Shown here: one piece after another, positions 9,687 to 19,280 of the stretch
Position numbering within the stretch: position 1 is the stretch's first letter
How the letters are laid out: the number at the start of each line of letters is the position of its first letter
Assembly (NCBI GenBank): GCA_003427395.1
Contig: BFEA01000359.1
Span: 32,102-65,658, forward strand
Direction: 5' to 3'
DNA: 33,557 nucleotides
DNA from: Chara braunii
Taxonomy: Eukaryota > Streptophyta > Charophyceae > Charales > Characeae
Translations under genes and position numbers: made by a program
The notes under the pieces: generated by a model
What the model was told of the DNA's origin: nothing
What the model saw: only the letters and a program-made list of their open reading frames with translations
Database searches by the model: none

Positions 9687-9864
9687 GAGTATGCCCGTTG
9701 GGCCCCGGCGGAGGGTGAGTTATCCCTGAGCGGGGCGGCTCGGGCCATGGTGAGGCCTGCAACAGTGCTGATTATGCGCAGGTAGCTCACGGTGAACCCC
9801 CCCCCCCGCTACGGCCTTCAAAGTTCTCATTTGAGTAGTTGCCACTATCACCGAAGGTCTGCAC
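9687..9864. repeat. Second copy of the exact 178-bp direct repeat (library artefact)
   Basis: Identical to 9471-9648. The genomic sequence probably has one copy, continuing after GGTCTGCAC into GGGGCCCTCGCC at 9865. Confidence 0.95.
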
Positions 9865-12240
9865 GGGGCCCTCGCCGCGAGGGACCGCCTCATTAAGACC
9901 CAAGGGTAACGGTCTGCTGCAGGCCGTGCCTCTGAGACCTCAGCGTAAGCCTACCTGTTGGAGGCTCGAGGGGACGACAGGCTCTGCTAGGGGATAACGG
10001 GCGGTGTGTCCGGCCGGGCAGTGAAGTGACAGTCCGGCTGGGCAACGCTAGGCAGCAGCGGGGCAGAGCGGAAGCGCAACAGACGAGGTAGGTGCGGGTG
10101 AGAGGGAGTAGTGACGGGTGGAGCTACGAGTGGCGAGGAGGCGAGGAGATAAGGCGCAAATGGCGAAGGACAGACGGTGGGGCCGAGCGGGTAGCGATGC
10201 GCAGCAGTCGGGTGGACTGGTAGACGCAGTAACGGGCGCTGAGGCTGCGCGGCGCGACGGGGGCGATAGTTTTAACATCTAGTAGGAGCGAATGGACCTA
10301 GGCGTTGAAACGCGCCAGGTGCATGCAGACGGAAGCCGGAGAGGGCGAGGAGCTATAGCGAGGTGGGAAGGTTGTTGCTCGCCCGTTTCTTAGCGAAATC
10401 AAGCGAGAGTAGATACTAGATAGGGGTTTTTGGTCGTGTGAATCCAAGTATGAAGTCAGTTTGGCCAATTAGTTAGTAGGATGGGAGGTTAGTAGCGACA
10501 GGGGTGCGCCGAGCTATGGCCGATGTGGAAGCGAACGGGAGGAGGGAATACTAATCTCATTCGTTTCTTGATGAAAACGAACGAACGAAGACTCAAATTG
10601 GGGGTTTTTGAGGTGGGCGAGCTAGGATCTGGAGTCGGATTTAGTAAAAGGTTAGTATAATAGGAGTTAGTAGTAAAAACAGGTGCGCGGTGATGTCGTG
10701 TGAGGAGGTATGGTAAGAGTAGGAACACGTGGATTACGCTCGATCCGCAATGGAATCGAGCGAAGTAAAATGCTAACCGGGGGTTTAGGAGCTAGGCGAA
10801 ATGAGTGGTGAAGGCGGATTGGAAGGTGGAGGGGTAGGTTTGGTGATGCGAAGCATGGGGGCCGAACGTGGGAGGATTTCGTTTCCCTTGAAGTGACTTG
10901 TATATTTCCGTGTTTTAGCAGAAGATTCATTCGATTTTTGCGTACTCTGCCAACGAGAGAAGCGCGAGACTGGCTGCGGGGTTGACGACTTGTCGACTTG
11001 GCCGGGGTGATACACTTCCGAACGATTCGAAGTAGCCTCCCGCTACCTCGCCGCAGGCATGGCTGAAAAGGCAGTGTGTGAATCTGCCCCAAACCTTAGC
11101 TAGGTGCATTGAATAGAGGATGGAAAGAGAAAACGACTAAGTGAACGGGGACGTGGGATGAAGCTACGTACGGAAGAAACGAAGAACGGGGAAGGACAGA
11201 TGCACATACCTGGTCAGTGGGGATAGCGGCCTGAGTGCATCTCCCCGTGGCTTGGAAGAAGATTCGCACCCGCCTGCTCGTGGTAAGTACAGCCTCAAGA
11301 ATTGAAGCGGGAGAGTAAGAGAGAGGGATAGCCTACCTGGGTGGAGAGGAGGCGGGATCGGGAGACCGTCATCTACCAAGTTAGGCACACTGAGGAAAAA
11401 GGGGCCGCGCGGTTCGAGGTGCCTGTGTTGCCTGCAGGCGATGGCGAAGGGGAAGGTACAGACTTATCTGTTGGTGGATGCGTAGCCCATCATGCTCATC
11501 GGAGTAATGAAGCAAGCGAGTTGCAGGATCGGAGGTCACCTACTAACAAGGACGTCGCTCACCCCTTCGATTAAAGGAGTAAGGGAGCGTGCCGCGAAGG
11601 GGTGAGCTTACCCGCTAGCAGGCGGAGAGCCCAGCCTTTGGGCAGACCACGGCAGACTAGCACAGGGCCAGCAGTCTGCCTGCTAGTCGATGTGATGTGC
11701 ATCCCATTAGCCTGTGTGTTGCACTAAGTGTCTTAAGTCCATGACTATGTAGACTGTGCATCCGCAGTGAGTTTAGTCTGAGTAGTACAGCCAGGTTCGG
11801 ACTGTGCGCTATTGAGGATTGCCGCACAGCGGCAGTGTGTAGTGACGAGCCGAAGCTAAGCGAGCTAGGAGGGGTTGCTGCTACGGAGACCCGTTGGGTT
11901 GTTGCTACCATGAGAGCATGATCTGTAGCGTATATCGGAGTATGGCAACCACGGACTGCGCCTTCGGCATGGGTGGATGAGCAGTGGTTGGAGGACAAGG
12001 CTGCAAAGGCTGGGTCCGTGCGACAAATTGCATACAGTTGACTTATCATTTTCTTCGGTCTACTCTTGACTGGCTACGACATACCGATGTGCTATCACAA
12101 GGACTGATGGACTAAGAGCTCCTTTCTGATTTTAGAGGTGCAGTGCAATAACAACTACTTTGAGAAGAGGCATTGAGACCTAGGAGAGTAGGGAGCCTAT
12201 GCAAAGAGGGTTATTGTTGTGATTCGGACAGTCGTCAGGG
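9865..12240. other. Diverged middle of copy A, no gene seen
   Basis: GC-rich, purine-biased sequence. Short open frames on both strands (for example minus 10667-11092, plus 11341-11574, minus 11657-12049) overlap, share no protein similarity with the matching part of copy B and contain no domain I recognise. An 8-bp inverted pair GACTAGCA/TGCTAGTC lies at about 11653-11687. Collinearity with B becomes visible again at about 12067-12110 (matching 28765-28795). Confidence 0.45.
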
Positions 12241-12546
12241 TTGAGTCCAACAGCTAGCTCCAATGATGAAGCCTCGTCGGTTTGGCTACCATTGCAGGGC
12301 CCTCAGGCGCACGAAGACTACGAGGCCCTCTCACGCGAGTCTGAGTGCACCCCTCTTGTATCTGAGCGTCTCAGAACTATCTCTACCTGCCTTTCTTACT
12401 CTAAGTCTGGTCTATTGGTTTTGAGAGGAAGGCGGCAGGCGGGATTGCAACCCGTAATCTGCGCCAAGGCCTCTGTGGGAGATTCGCCCCACCGATTGCG
12501 GGAGCTCTGCCGGAGCCTAGGTGGGGCTCTGGAGGCAGGGAATTGA
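12241..12546 (+). other. Most conserved block of the element (exon-like, open in A)
   Basis: Open frame of 101 codons in A. Copy B (minus, 28370-28660) matches closely and shares ALSRESECTPL and RGRRQAGLQ in the same frame. B then shifts frame by one base near 28450, so protein coding is not assured. A splice-donor-like AAAG-GTAAC follows at 12550 in A, and CAG-GTAAT at 28367 in B. The start codon at 12241 is only the first ATG; B's frame starts later. It matches no TE domain that I know. It could be an exon of a long non-coding transcript, a captured exon, or a short ORF under weak selection. Confidence 0.5.
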
Positions 12547-12787
12547 AAGGTAACCATTTGCTTTCCCTCTATATACCCTGGTATAACCCCTACTTGTACA
12601 TCTTGCTATGTTTGGCTAAGTATGCTGTATACGCCCCTACTTTGACTTTGGTTTGACTTTCAGGACATGAACCAGACAGTTTCATTTGTGTTGATTGCCT
12701 GAAGGCAGATTGTGAACACAGGGGAATTGCATCAGGGGGAAGGTTGGGAGAAAGGTAGTTTTGCTTGAGACTGAATGGGTCCCATGG

Positions 12788-13614
12788 GGTCAGGCATGTT
12801 CCATAAGATTGGACGGCCTGACCACTGTGTTTATTTATGAATTGCCTGGAGAATCAGACAAGTTTCATAAGATTGGACGGTCTGATTGCTCTGAATTGTA
12901 CGGGTTTGACTGTGGTTGACTTTTCAGGGGTCAAACCTGTACCATAAGATTGGAGGGTTTTGGTTGCCATGTTTGGTTCGGGCTTTGGTTTGTTTCTTTT
13001 GTTGTTGGTCGAGGAGGTCTGAGCGAGTCCATAAGATTGGACGGCTCAGCCCCTTCCTGTTTCATTCTGAGGGAGTAATTCTCGCTGAGGGCAGGGCATG
13101 TCCATAAGATTGGACGGCCTTGGACTCATACCGCGCACAGTGGGATAAAAAAGAAACGAACCTGGCAGAGGACCAAATATGTTCCATAAGATTATACGGT
13201 CTGGCCCAAAGCCTCGCACATGTTGGAACCCAAAAGGTTAAATTTTGGCTATATTTTATACTACCCTATCTATAAACAGGCTAGTCAAGCATGAGTTTCA
13301 TAAGATTGGACGGCCTGGCTATAGCTTATCATGAAATGAAGAGAGTATAACTAAGAGTATAATTGAAAGTAACCCTGGGCAGGTTGGGCCTTGTTCTAAG
13401 ATGAACGGTTCAGTCCTATGCCCAACTTTTGAACACCGAGCTCGGAGAGGTATATATAATTTGGATATTAAACAGTTCAGGGTGGCTGAGCCTTGTTCTA
13501 AGATGAACGGCTTAGTCATATGCCCCAAAAGGAAGAGAGAAGTAGTTGTGCAACCTGTTCGTGTATACTCAATGGCTGAGTCAGGCAGGTTCCGTAAGAT
13601 TGGACGGCTTGACT
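12788..13614 (+). repeat. Array of about ten hairpins with fixed core and variable, pairing stems (copy A)
   Basis: The core ATGTTCCATAAGATTGGACG recurs at intervals of about 64-114 bp and is bracketed by inverted repeats that differ each time. Clear cases: 12788-12823 (GGTCAGGC/GCCTGACC), 12852-12887 (AATCAGAC/GTCTGATT), 13019-13049 (CTGAGC/GCTCAG), 13092-13122 (CAGGGC/GCCTTG with one G-T pair), 13283-13320 (AGTCAAGC/GCCTGGCT), 13486-13515 (CTGAGCC/GGCTTAG) and 13579-13614 (AGTCAGGC/GCTTGACT). Weaker members lie at about 12930, 13171 and 13385. Inside the core, TCCA and TGGA can pair around TAAGAT, giving a two-storey hairpin, usually 36 nt long. Confidence 0.88.
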
Positions 13615-13920
13615 TTATGCCCCTACGTAAGCTGGGTATAAGGGAATAAAGCATCGAGAGATTACAAACTATTGTTTGCAAAGTTTGACTTGGGTTGGCG
13701 AGAGTACTTATCTTTGTGGTTTGGCCTGTATGAAACTGAGTGAGGCTACTACTTGGTTTGAGTGTCAGGTTGATAGGTAGTCGCTCTAGAGGCTCGTCTC
13801 GTGCTAGAGCGATAGGAGTTAGGTCAATTCCTGCATTTTCTGAGCTAAGTTTTTTTACTTAGATGAATTCTCGCATTTTCTGGAATCTTGGCTTTGTATA
13901 AATTTTGGTAAGCTACTTTC

Positions 13921-14225
13921 TCTACGGGAAGCGCTGCAGAAATTTTTGCAAATCCCAGGAGTTAGTCAAATTTTGACTTGTCAAAGTTCAACTTGTCTAA
14001 AGTTTATATATGACTTAGTAAAAATCTGAAAATTCTTCTTTTCTCAAGGGAGTGTTGTCCAAATTTTTGCTAATTCGGGGAGTTAGACAAAATTCAACTT
14101 TGAAAAGTCAAAGACTATTTCTGGTTTCATATTTGGGCTGATACAAATTCTAAAAATGCATTTTTCCTACGGGAAGCGCTGCCGAAATTTTCTTGATTTA
14201 GGGGAGTTAGATTATATTTTGACAG
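13921..14225 (+). repeat. Alternating ~120-bp repeats, types I-II-I (copy A)
   Basis: Type I units start CTACGGGAAGCGCTGC(A/C)GAAATTTT (13923 and 14167). The type II unit between them reads CAAGGGAGTGTTGTCCAAATTTTT (14045). Each continues with an AGGAGTTAG or GGGAGTTAG phrase and a TTTTGAC-rich end. Spacing is 121 and 123 bp. Copy B has five units (I-II-I-II-I). Confidence 0.85.
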
Positions 14226-14454
14226 GTGGCGATTCTGACAATCCACCCTGAATAGGGGAGATCCTGACGTTAGTCTACCTTTGCTTTGGGCAGTGGCTTA
14301 GAGGTAGACTTAGACTTGGTTGACAGATAGTCTTGAGTGAGAATGTGTTTTCGATTTCTATTCTCCATGGACTTATAGGTTAGTCTGATATTAGTCTGTC
14401 TTGTATTACAGGTCCACTTGACTGTTTGATTTAGGACTGGGACTAGATTCAGCT

Positions 14455-14493
14455 TGATCCTACAAGGATCATCTTCTGTTATCATTGATAACA
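14455..14493 (+). repeat. Two adjacent small palindromes conserved in copy B
   Basis: TGATCCT/AGGATCA (14455-14471, 3-base loop) is followed by TGTTATC/GATAACA (14477-14493, 3-base loop). Copy B keeps both at about 26332-26373, with CTGTTATC/GATAACAG perfect. Confidence 0.7.
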
Positions 14494-14862
14494 AGTCGGT
14501 TGCTGATTCGTCGGTTTGCGATTCAACTCCAATCCACTCTTGTCACTCGACCTAAAGGCTTTAGCCCTGTGGTTTGAATTGTTTCATTGTGTTTTTACCC
14601 GGACTTTATTGAATGACCATTTAACAAAAGTACTGAGTATTTATTTGGGGGAGTTGCACAAGAGTGAGGCTTGTATGGCTAAAGCGAGGGGTATGAGCAT
14701 AGAGAATGGTTGAAGTTGACCCCGTGTAGTGCGTGGACCTTTGCTGGCTCTTTGATGTGATTGCAGGTATGATTGTGGTTCGGCTTCTGGATGTGACTGT
14801 CTGCGATTACATACATATATGGCTGAGAGGAGTCACACTGCGACTGTGAGATGTGATCGTCC

Positions 14863-14872
14863 TATATAAATA
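14863..14872 (+). promoter_or_regulatory. TATA-box-like element in copy A
   Basis: TATATAAATA lies in CCTATATAAATAAG, about 1.06 kb before the 3' terminus. If A is an LTR, this would place U3/R near 14.89 kb. The matching part of B is AT-rich (about 25925-25955) but its box is not clearly kept. No transcript evidence. Confidence 0.35.
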
Positions 14873-15157
14873 AGCCTTATGTATATATTTATATGTGTCT
14901 TGGGTATGCGCGCGGCTTACTGTGATCGTGTGCAAGGGTTAACCAGATTATGGTTTGAGAAAAAGGGAGATCCCTTTTTACCCTTTGCTTCTTAGAGATT
15001 TTTCATGGTCGGACGTTGGTCCTGGGCCGGGATTCAAGGTCCTTGTCCAGGACATCCCAAGCCCTAAACTCTGCAGGGAAGGAATCTGCCCCCGTGAAGA
15101 GCCTATTTGCCTTGCCTACCGAGACGCTTAGACCAAAGGCCGGAAGTCTCGCGGCGG

Positions 15158-15213
15158 TTGCACGACTATTCCTTCAGTCGTGCAATGTCGTGAGGGATTA
15201 GACCCTCACGACA
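15158..15213 (+). repeat. Two perfect hairpins placed back to back (copy A)
   Basis: Hairpin 1: TTGCACGACT (15158-15167) pairs with AGTCGTGCAA (15176-15185) over an 8-base loop. Hairpin 2: TGTCGTGAGGG (15186-15196) pairs with CCCTCACGACA (15203-15213) over a 6-base loop. No base separates them. Copy B has the same pair, also abutting, at 25603-25658 with compensated substitutions (C-G to A-T in hairpin 1, G-C to A-T in hairpin 2), plus one mismatch in each. Confidence 0.85.
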
Positions 15214-15222
15214 CTTCGAGTC

Positions 15223-15238
15223 TGACACTTGAGTGTCA
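15223..15238 (+). repeat. Conserved palindrome with compensated outer pair
   Basis: TGACACT-TG-AGTGTCA here; CGACACT-TG-AGTGTCG in copy B read in the same direction (25066-25081). The outer T-A pair became C-G on both sides. Confidence 0.75.
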
Positions 15239-15736
15239 TAAGCAGTACTCGGATCCACGAGGGACCGCTTGATTATGGGCACTACATAGTACGCCATCGT
15301 TGCGACTGTCAGCGCACATTTGCATTGCGAGTCGATATGAGATGGCCCTGCGTCCGCGCGGATTTAAACTAAGTCTCGCGCGCGACGCCTATTCGATTTC
15401 CGCATCGGAAAGTTATGGGATGAATACCGAGGGGCTAGGAGCGTTGTCTCGTTGTTTGTGTCATGTCATTTCGTGTGTATGTGTGTGCGCGTGGTGTGTG
15501 GGATGCGTCCTAGTCGACCGACGACGAGCCGCGCTTGGGACTTCAGCCCCCCAAGATGTCGGTTCGCGTGCGCGTCTGATAGGCGTATTACCGCGCGTAC
15601 CCCCTATGCTACAGCGAACGAGAAACGCCCTTGGCTGGTCCACCTCTGCGATTGCAACCGAGTAGCTTTCGTACTGTGGACTGGTAGCTCGGCGGGGATA
15701 CGCCCACCGAAGGGAGATGACAGCTCCCATAAGGTG

Positions 15737-15745
15737 GAGGTAAGT
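15737..15745 (+). promoter_or_regulatory. Splice-donor-like site shared by all three copies
   Basis: GAG followed by GTAAGT at 15740-15745, a consensus 5' splice site. It is present at the same place in copy B (24520-24525, minus) and copy C (6501-6506, minus), although neighbouring bases vary. It lies about 190 bp before the 3' terminus. Splicing itself is inferred. Confidence 0.45.
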
Positions 15746-15928
15746 TGTGCCTCGCGTAGGCCCTATCCTGTCGTAGGGGCTCGCGAGAGGTATGGCTGGT
15801 GCACTCGGCCGGAGCGGCCTAAGGAAGCTCCATTTGTGTGTTCGTGACGAGGTTGGTCCAACTCCTGCGTGACGCGGCCGAGAGGATCCCGTGCTGCCAC
15901 GTGCGGTGCCGGACCGATGCGCTCGACA

Positions 15929-16411
15929 CCGGTGCTTTCCAAAAGAGGAAACAGAGTAAGAACTGAGTCGTGTTAGACTCGGGGGGTCAATCGACCCTGT
16001 GTGTGGTTCAGTGGAGTTAGGATGGATAGTTCCAACTTAGAATAGTTGCAGAGTGTGATAGCAAGGTTAGTAATAGAATACGGGTAAAAAGTGAGGGAGC
16101 CATAATTAGGGGCTGAGTGAGGTAAAGACGAGCCTTTTCGTAGAATGGTAGGATTAGGCAGGTCTGGGATTTTCCACACTCCTTTGGCCTCCTCCTACTC
16201 GGAGCCAGGGGGTTTAGTAGGAGGGTTTAGTGGGGGGGGGATAGTGGGAGGTAGGAGTAGCAGTTTAGTTAATGGGGCGGAATTTCTTGAGGTAAGCAGA
16301 AGGTGATTGCTAGGAGTGGTAAAGTAATAGTATTACTAGTAGATGATTAGTAGTAAATGATCAGAATCAGTTGGGAATTTAGTGGGAACTGGGTAATCTC
16401 CGAAGCCAAAC
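15929..16411. other. Spacer after copy A
   Basis: Begins CCGGTGCTTTCC directly after the CGACA terminus. There is no TGG-initial primer-binding-site-like sequence right at the boundary. Purine-rich, with a run of nine G at about 16232-16240. No gene recognised. Confidence 0.4.
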
Positions 16412-16423
16412 CGGCTGATGCTG

Positions 16424-16492
16424 CCGGGATAACCCCGGGTTGAATTATGAGGACCCCGGCCTCGTGATAATGTTTTTTTTTTTTTTTTTTTT
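16424..16492 (+). mobile_element. Inverted copy of the LINE 3' end followed by a T tract
   Basis: GGATAACCCCGGGTTGAATT and AGGACCCCGGCCTCGT (plus strand, about 16432-16470) match the minus-strand LINE 3' UTR at about 16853-16892 with about three differences in 38. It is followed by GATAATG and a run of about 22 T. So two LINE 3' ends face each other here. The T run, not an A run, in this orientation is unusual. Confidence 0.65.
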
Positions 16493-16794
16493 TAAGGTTA
16501 ATTCTTTAAGCCCAACCAATTCAATTACCTGTCAAATCTGGACAGGACGGCCTTTCAAGTTTTTTTTATTGTCATTATAGTATTACGGGGAACCCCGTAG
16601 CAGCCACATCCGTGCTCAAGCCTCCAACGAGGGAACATGCGGGAGTTGCACCCACCAGCAGGTGCGATACCTGCTACAGCAGGTGGGCGATACCGGCCAG
16701 GGGTCAGCCGGTAGTATTAGGACCGAGCAGGTGACAATGTCTTTTTTGGAAGATAATACGAATGCGATTCATAAAAAAAAAAAAAAAATACGGA
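16493..16794. other. Spacer beside the LINE 3' end
   Basis: Contains a GC-rich short-repeat section (about 16655-16690, CAGCAGGTGCGATACCTGCT with internal inverted symmetry) and an A run (16772-16787) immediately before the LINE tail. No gene. Confidence 0.4.
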
Positions 16795-17196
16795 TTTTTT
16801 TTTTCTTTTTTTTTTGGAAAGCTTTAACCTTTTATTTCAAGAAATACTCGGGACGAGGCCGGGGACCTCACAATTCAACCCGGTGTTATCCTCGCAACCT
16901 TAGCCAGTTTCGCTTACGAGCCCAGCTCGACATATATCAACTTAAAACCTTTTCTACCAGCTGGAAACTGGGTCCAGTGTCCCGTTCCTAACTGCTTTCC
17001 AAAAAATTAAAACATGAAGCACAGAGTAAAAAAGGTTGGGCTAAAACCAGCAGGAGTTCCCTAACAGGGCTAGCCCTTAATGCCTGGCAACTATATTAAG
17101 AACAAAATTCTTTATCGTAGCTCATTACTAAGCAAAAAATGTTACGAACCTTAGTATCTTGTCTGAAAATTTCTCGGGCTTAACACAACAACCCAT

Positions 17197-18657
17197 TTGG
17201 ATAACGCTAAAGCGGTTTCAGCCAGGGGGACAAAACTAGTTCGCCCTCATTCAAGATCTTCGCCAAGTAGTTATTACGTGTCCATTTCTTGGAAAACCAC
17301 AGCCTGTAGCAACCCTTCCGCCCCTTACAGCTCCTCCAACCCGAATAATAATCAATCTAAGATTGGTTCGAACCTACTGCTGTTGTTGAAAGACAGACAC
17401 TTTCTCTTCTTTGAAAACACATACATTTCTTGCTTTCCAAATTTCATAACATATTATGCCCCTACAGACTAAGGTCTGATAACCCACTCCCTCTGGGTAT
17501 TTCAAGGCTCCATCAGGGAGGAGGCAATAAAGGATCCCATCATCATTCCACTCAAAGGTTTTCCCTGCCATCTGGTGCCAATGCTCCAACCACCACAACC
17601 ACAATTCATCTGCCAAAGGGCAGCATGTCCACAAGTGGACATAGGACTCCCAACCCCATTAGCAGCGAGTACAGGTTTAAGATATATCCACTCCCTTCTG
17701 GGAAAGCCAGAGGGCAGTAGGAATCACCATTAAGGATTGCATCCACTGTAAACTGGCATTTTTCTGAGAAGGTATCTTCTTAAGGGCTTTCCACATGGCA
17801 AGCCAGTTAGGCACCTGGCTATCTGGTCCTTTCAATTTTCTGAAACGTCTAGTAGCCAGGGCCAGTGGTGACACAGAGGATCGATGATGGAGTGAACTCA
17901 CTCCAACTCCGGGCTTGTATTGAAATAAAAAGGTAGTGATCTGTTTTTCTGCACCCTCGGAGTCAAGCACCCACTTATACAGCAGCGGTTCCACTCTGAA
18001 GTCTTCCCCCATGCCTAACAAAAGGCAGGACCTATCCTCTTGTAGCACTCTGGCTTCACTCGAACCCACAGTGGTCTGGATTACCAAGTCCCGAGTTTTC
18101 CTTAGATTTCCCTTAACTGTCATCGTGCTGCCCAAGTTCCATTCCTCCACTTTAATTCCCCCTTTCAGGTCCGGCCCCAAAACCTTCCAGTACCTAGTAT
18201 GATCATCCTCAGAGCGAATCCAAGATCCGTCCCCCAGTTCTGTTGAAGTTTTCATCAATATTCCCCAATGACGAGGAACCGCCCGGGTGATCTTCTCCAA
18301 ATTATCAGAAACCTGTCTCATCCTAGGCAACTTCTATCTAGTTCATTACCAGTGAGTCAGTCCTCCTTGCTGTGATTCCAAATGCTTGATCTGGTATACC
18401 CCTCTTTCTATCCAAGTGCGCCCAAAGTGTTCCCCACCCTCCTTTGCCAAGAACATCCCTCCCCTGTCCGTGACCAGCAAAGGGTTTTCAAACAGAACCT
18501 GGTCAGCCACCTCTTGCCTCGTGATGGGCTCTCTAGAGTTTGAAGGACATATTTTTTTCCATGCTCCCAAGATGCTTCGCCATGTTGTAGATTTCACTAT
18601 TCGATTTAGGAAGGAGGGTATGAGACAGCACTGCCAGACGTTTGTCTCCTCCTTCAA
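17197..18657 (-). pseudogene. LINE ORF2 C-terminal region with zf-RVT
   Basis: Pieces 18346-18657, 17677-18330 and 17374-17634 form one broken reading path. Towards the C-terminus it reads ALWLSQKGVDIS, a stop, TCTRC, a stop, then WGWESYVHLWTCCPLADEL. This keeps the Cys/His pattern of zf-RVT, and IWKARNVCVFKEE follows. The fragment at 6710-7292 matches the same stretch (ALWLSHMGMDIN, LCPLADELWVWW). At least two in-frame stops lie within the zinc motif, so it cannot make the full protein. Reading beyond 17374 towards the 3' UTR has many stops. Confidence 0.8.
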
Positions 18658-19280
18658 GGATCATTCATGTCCCAAGATGTACTGTGCAAATCGGACCCAC
18701 AACTTAGTGGAGTCTTCAAATAAGGCTTTAATTACCCATTTAGACAAGAGGGTCAAGTTCTGTGTGGGGGGGTCTAGAATCCCCAGGCCTCCTTGTGACC
18801 GAGGGCGGGTAACGGCCTCCCAGACAACCTTTGATATGTACCTCTGGTCTTCCTCAGCAGATGACTTCCATAGATACGTGGCTGCCACTCTACGAATTCC
18901 AGTATACGCTTCATTCCCCAAAAGGCAGACCGATAAGGGAAACCAAAGTATAGAAAAGGTCGATTCTGATATGACCAACGCTCTCCCAAATAGGGAGAGT
19001 TTGTAGTTTATGAGCCAACCCTGGATTCTTGCAATAACTCGGTTAGACAACAGTTGATCTTGTGTCCTTGAGCAGTCCTTGAGCGCAACTTGTATGCCAA
19101 GAAATCTTTTTGAATTTTCTGTTGGGACTCTTTTGCGGCCCCAATCCACTTTCAAGTCAAAAATTTATGGCATAAAGTAGACCGATTTTGACCAATTTAT
19201 TGATGCCTCCGAAAGTATACAATATTAATTTAGGACTTTTCTCAATTATCCTAGGGAAGAGCGGGAGTTTTCACATGCCA

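Larger units (their letters stand above)
8524..15928 (+). mobile_element. Copy A of a large, apparently non-coding TGTCG...CGACA element
   Basis: 7405 bp as given, about 7.19 kb without the adapter artefact. It begins TGTCGGCGCGAATACCC and ends GCTCGACA, a TG...CA element with a 5-bp inverted terminus, as in LTRs. It is collinear with minus-strand copy B (24335-32560). Shared landmarks in order: the start block, GAGGGGTTGAGGGCC (9056/32000), the block at 12285-12546, the hairpin array, 120-bp repeats, paired palindromes, TCGGACGTTGGTCCTGGG (15009/25800) and the terminus. No TE protein is encoded. The first 200 bp do not recur at the end, so this is not an element with its own ordinary LTRs. 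A giant solo LTR or a LARD-like element fits best. Middle parts (9900-12050) are strongly diverged from B. Confidence 0.7.

Noticed and set aside
9571-9785. Frames containing VSYTHLDVYKRQ on both strands
   Set aside because: Translation of the Nextera/Tn5 mosaic-end palindrome, not biology.
12450-12466. B-box-like GGTTGCAATCC on the minus strand near 12445-12460 as a tRNA-like promoter
   Set aside because: Deviates from the B-box consensus and no A box or cloverleaf is found at the right distance.
12801-13607. CRISPR-like interpretation of the regularly recurring core sequence
   Set aside because: Spacing is irregular (64-114 bp), the window is eukaryotic, there are no cas genes, and the variable parts flanking the core are inverted repeats, not spacers.
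8519-15933. ACCAG before and CCGGT after copy A as part of longer inverted termini
   Set aside because: Resemblance (ACCRGTGTCG inverted) is not shared by copies B and C, so it is most likely chance.
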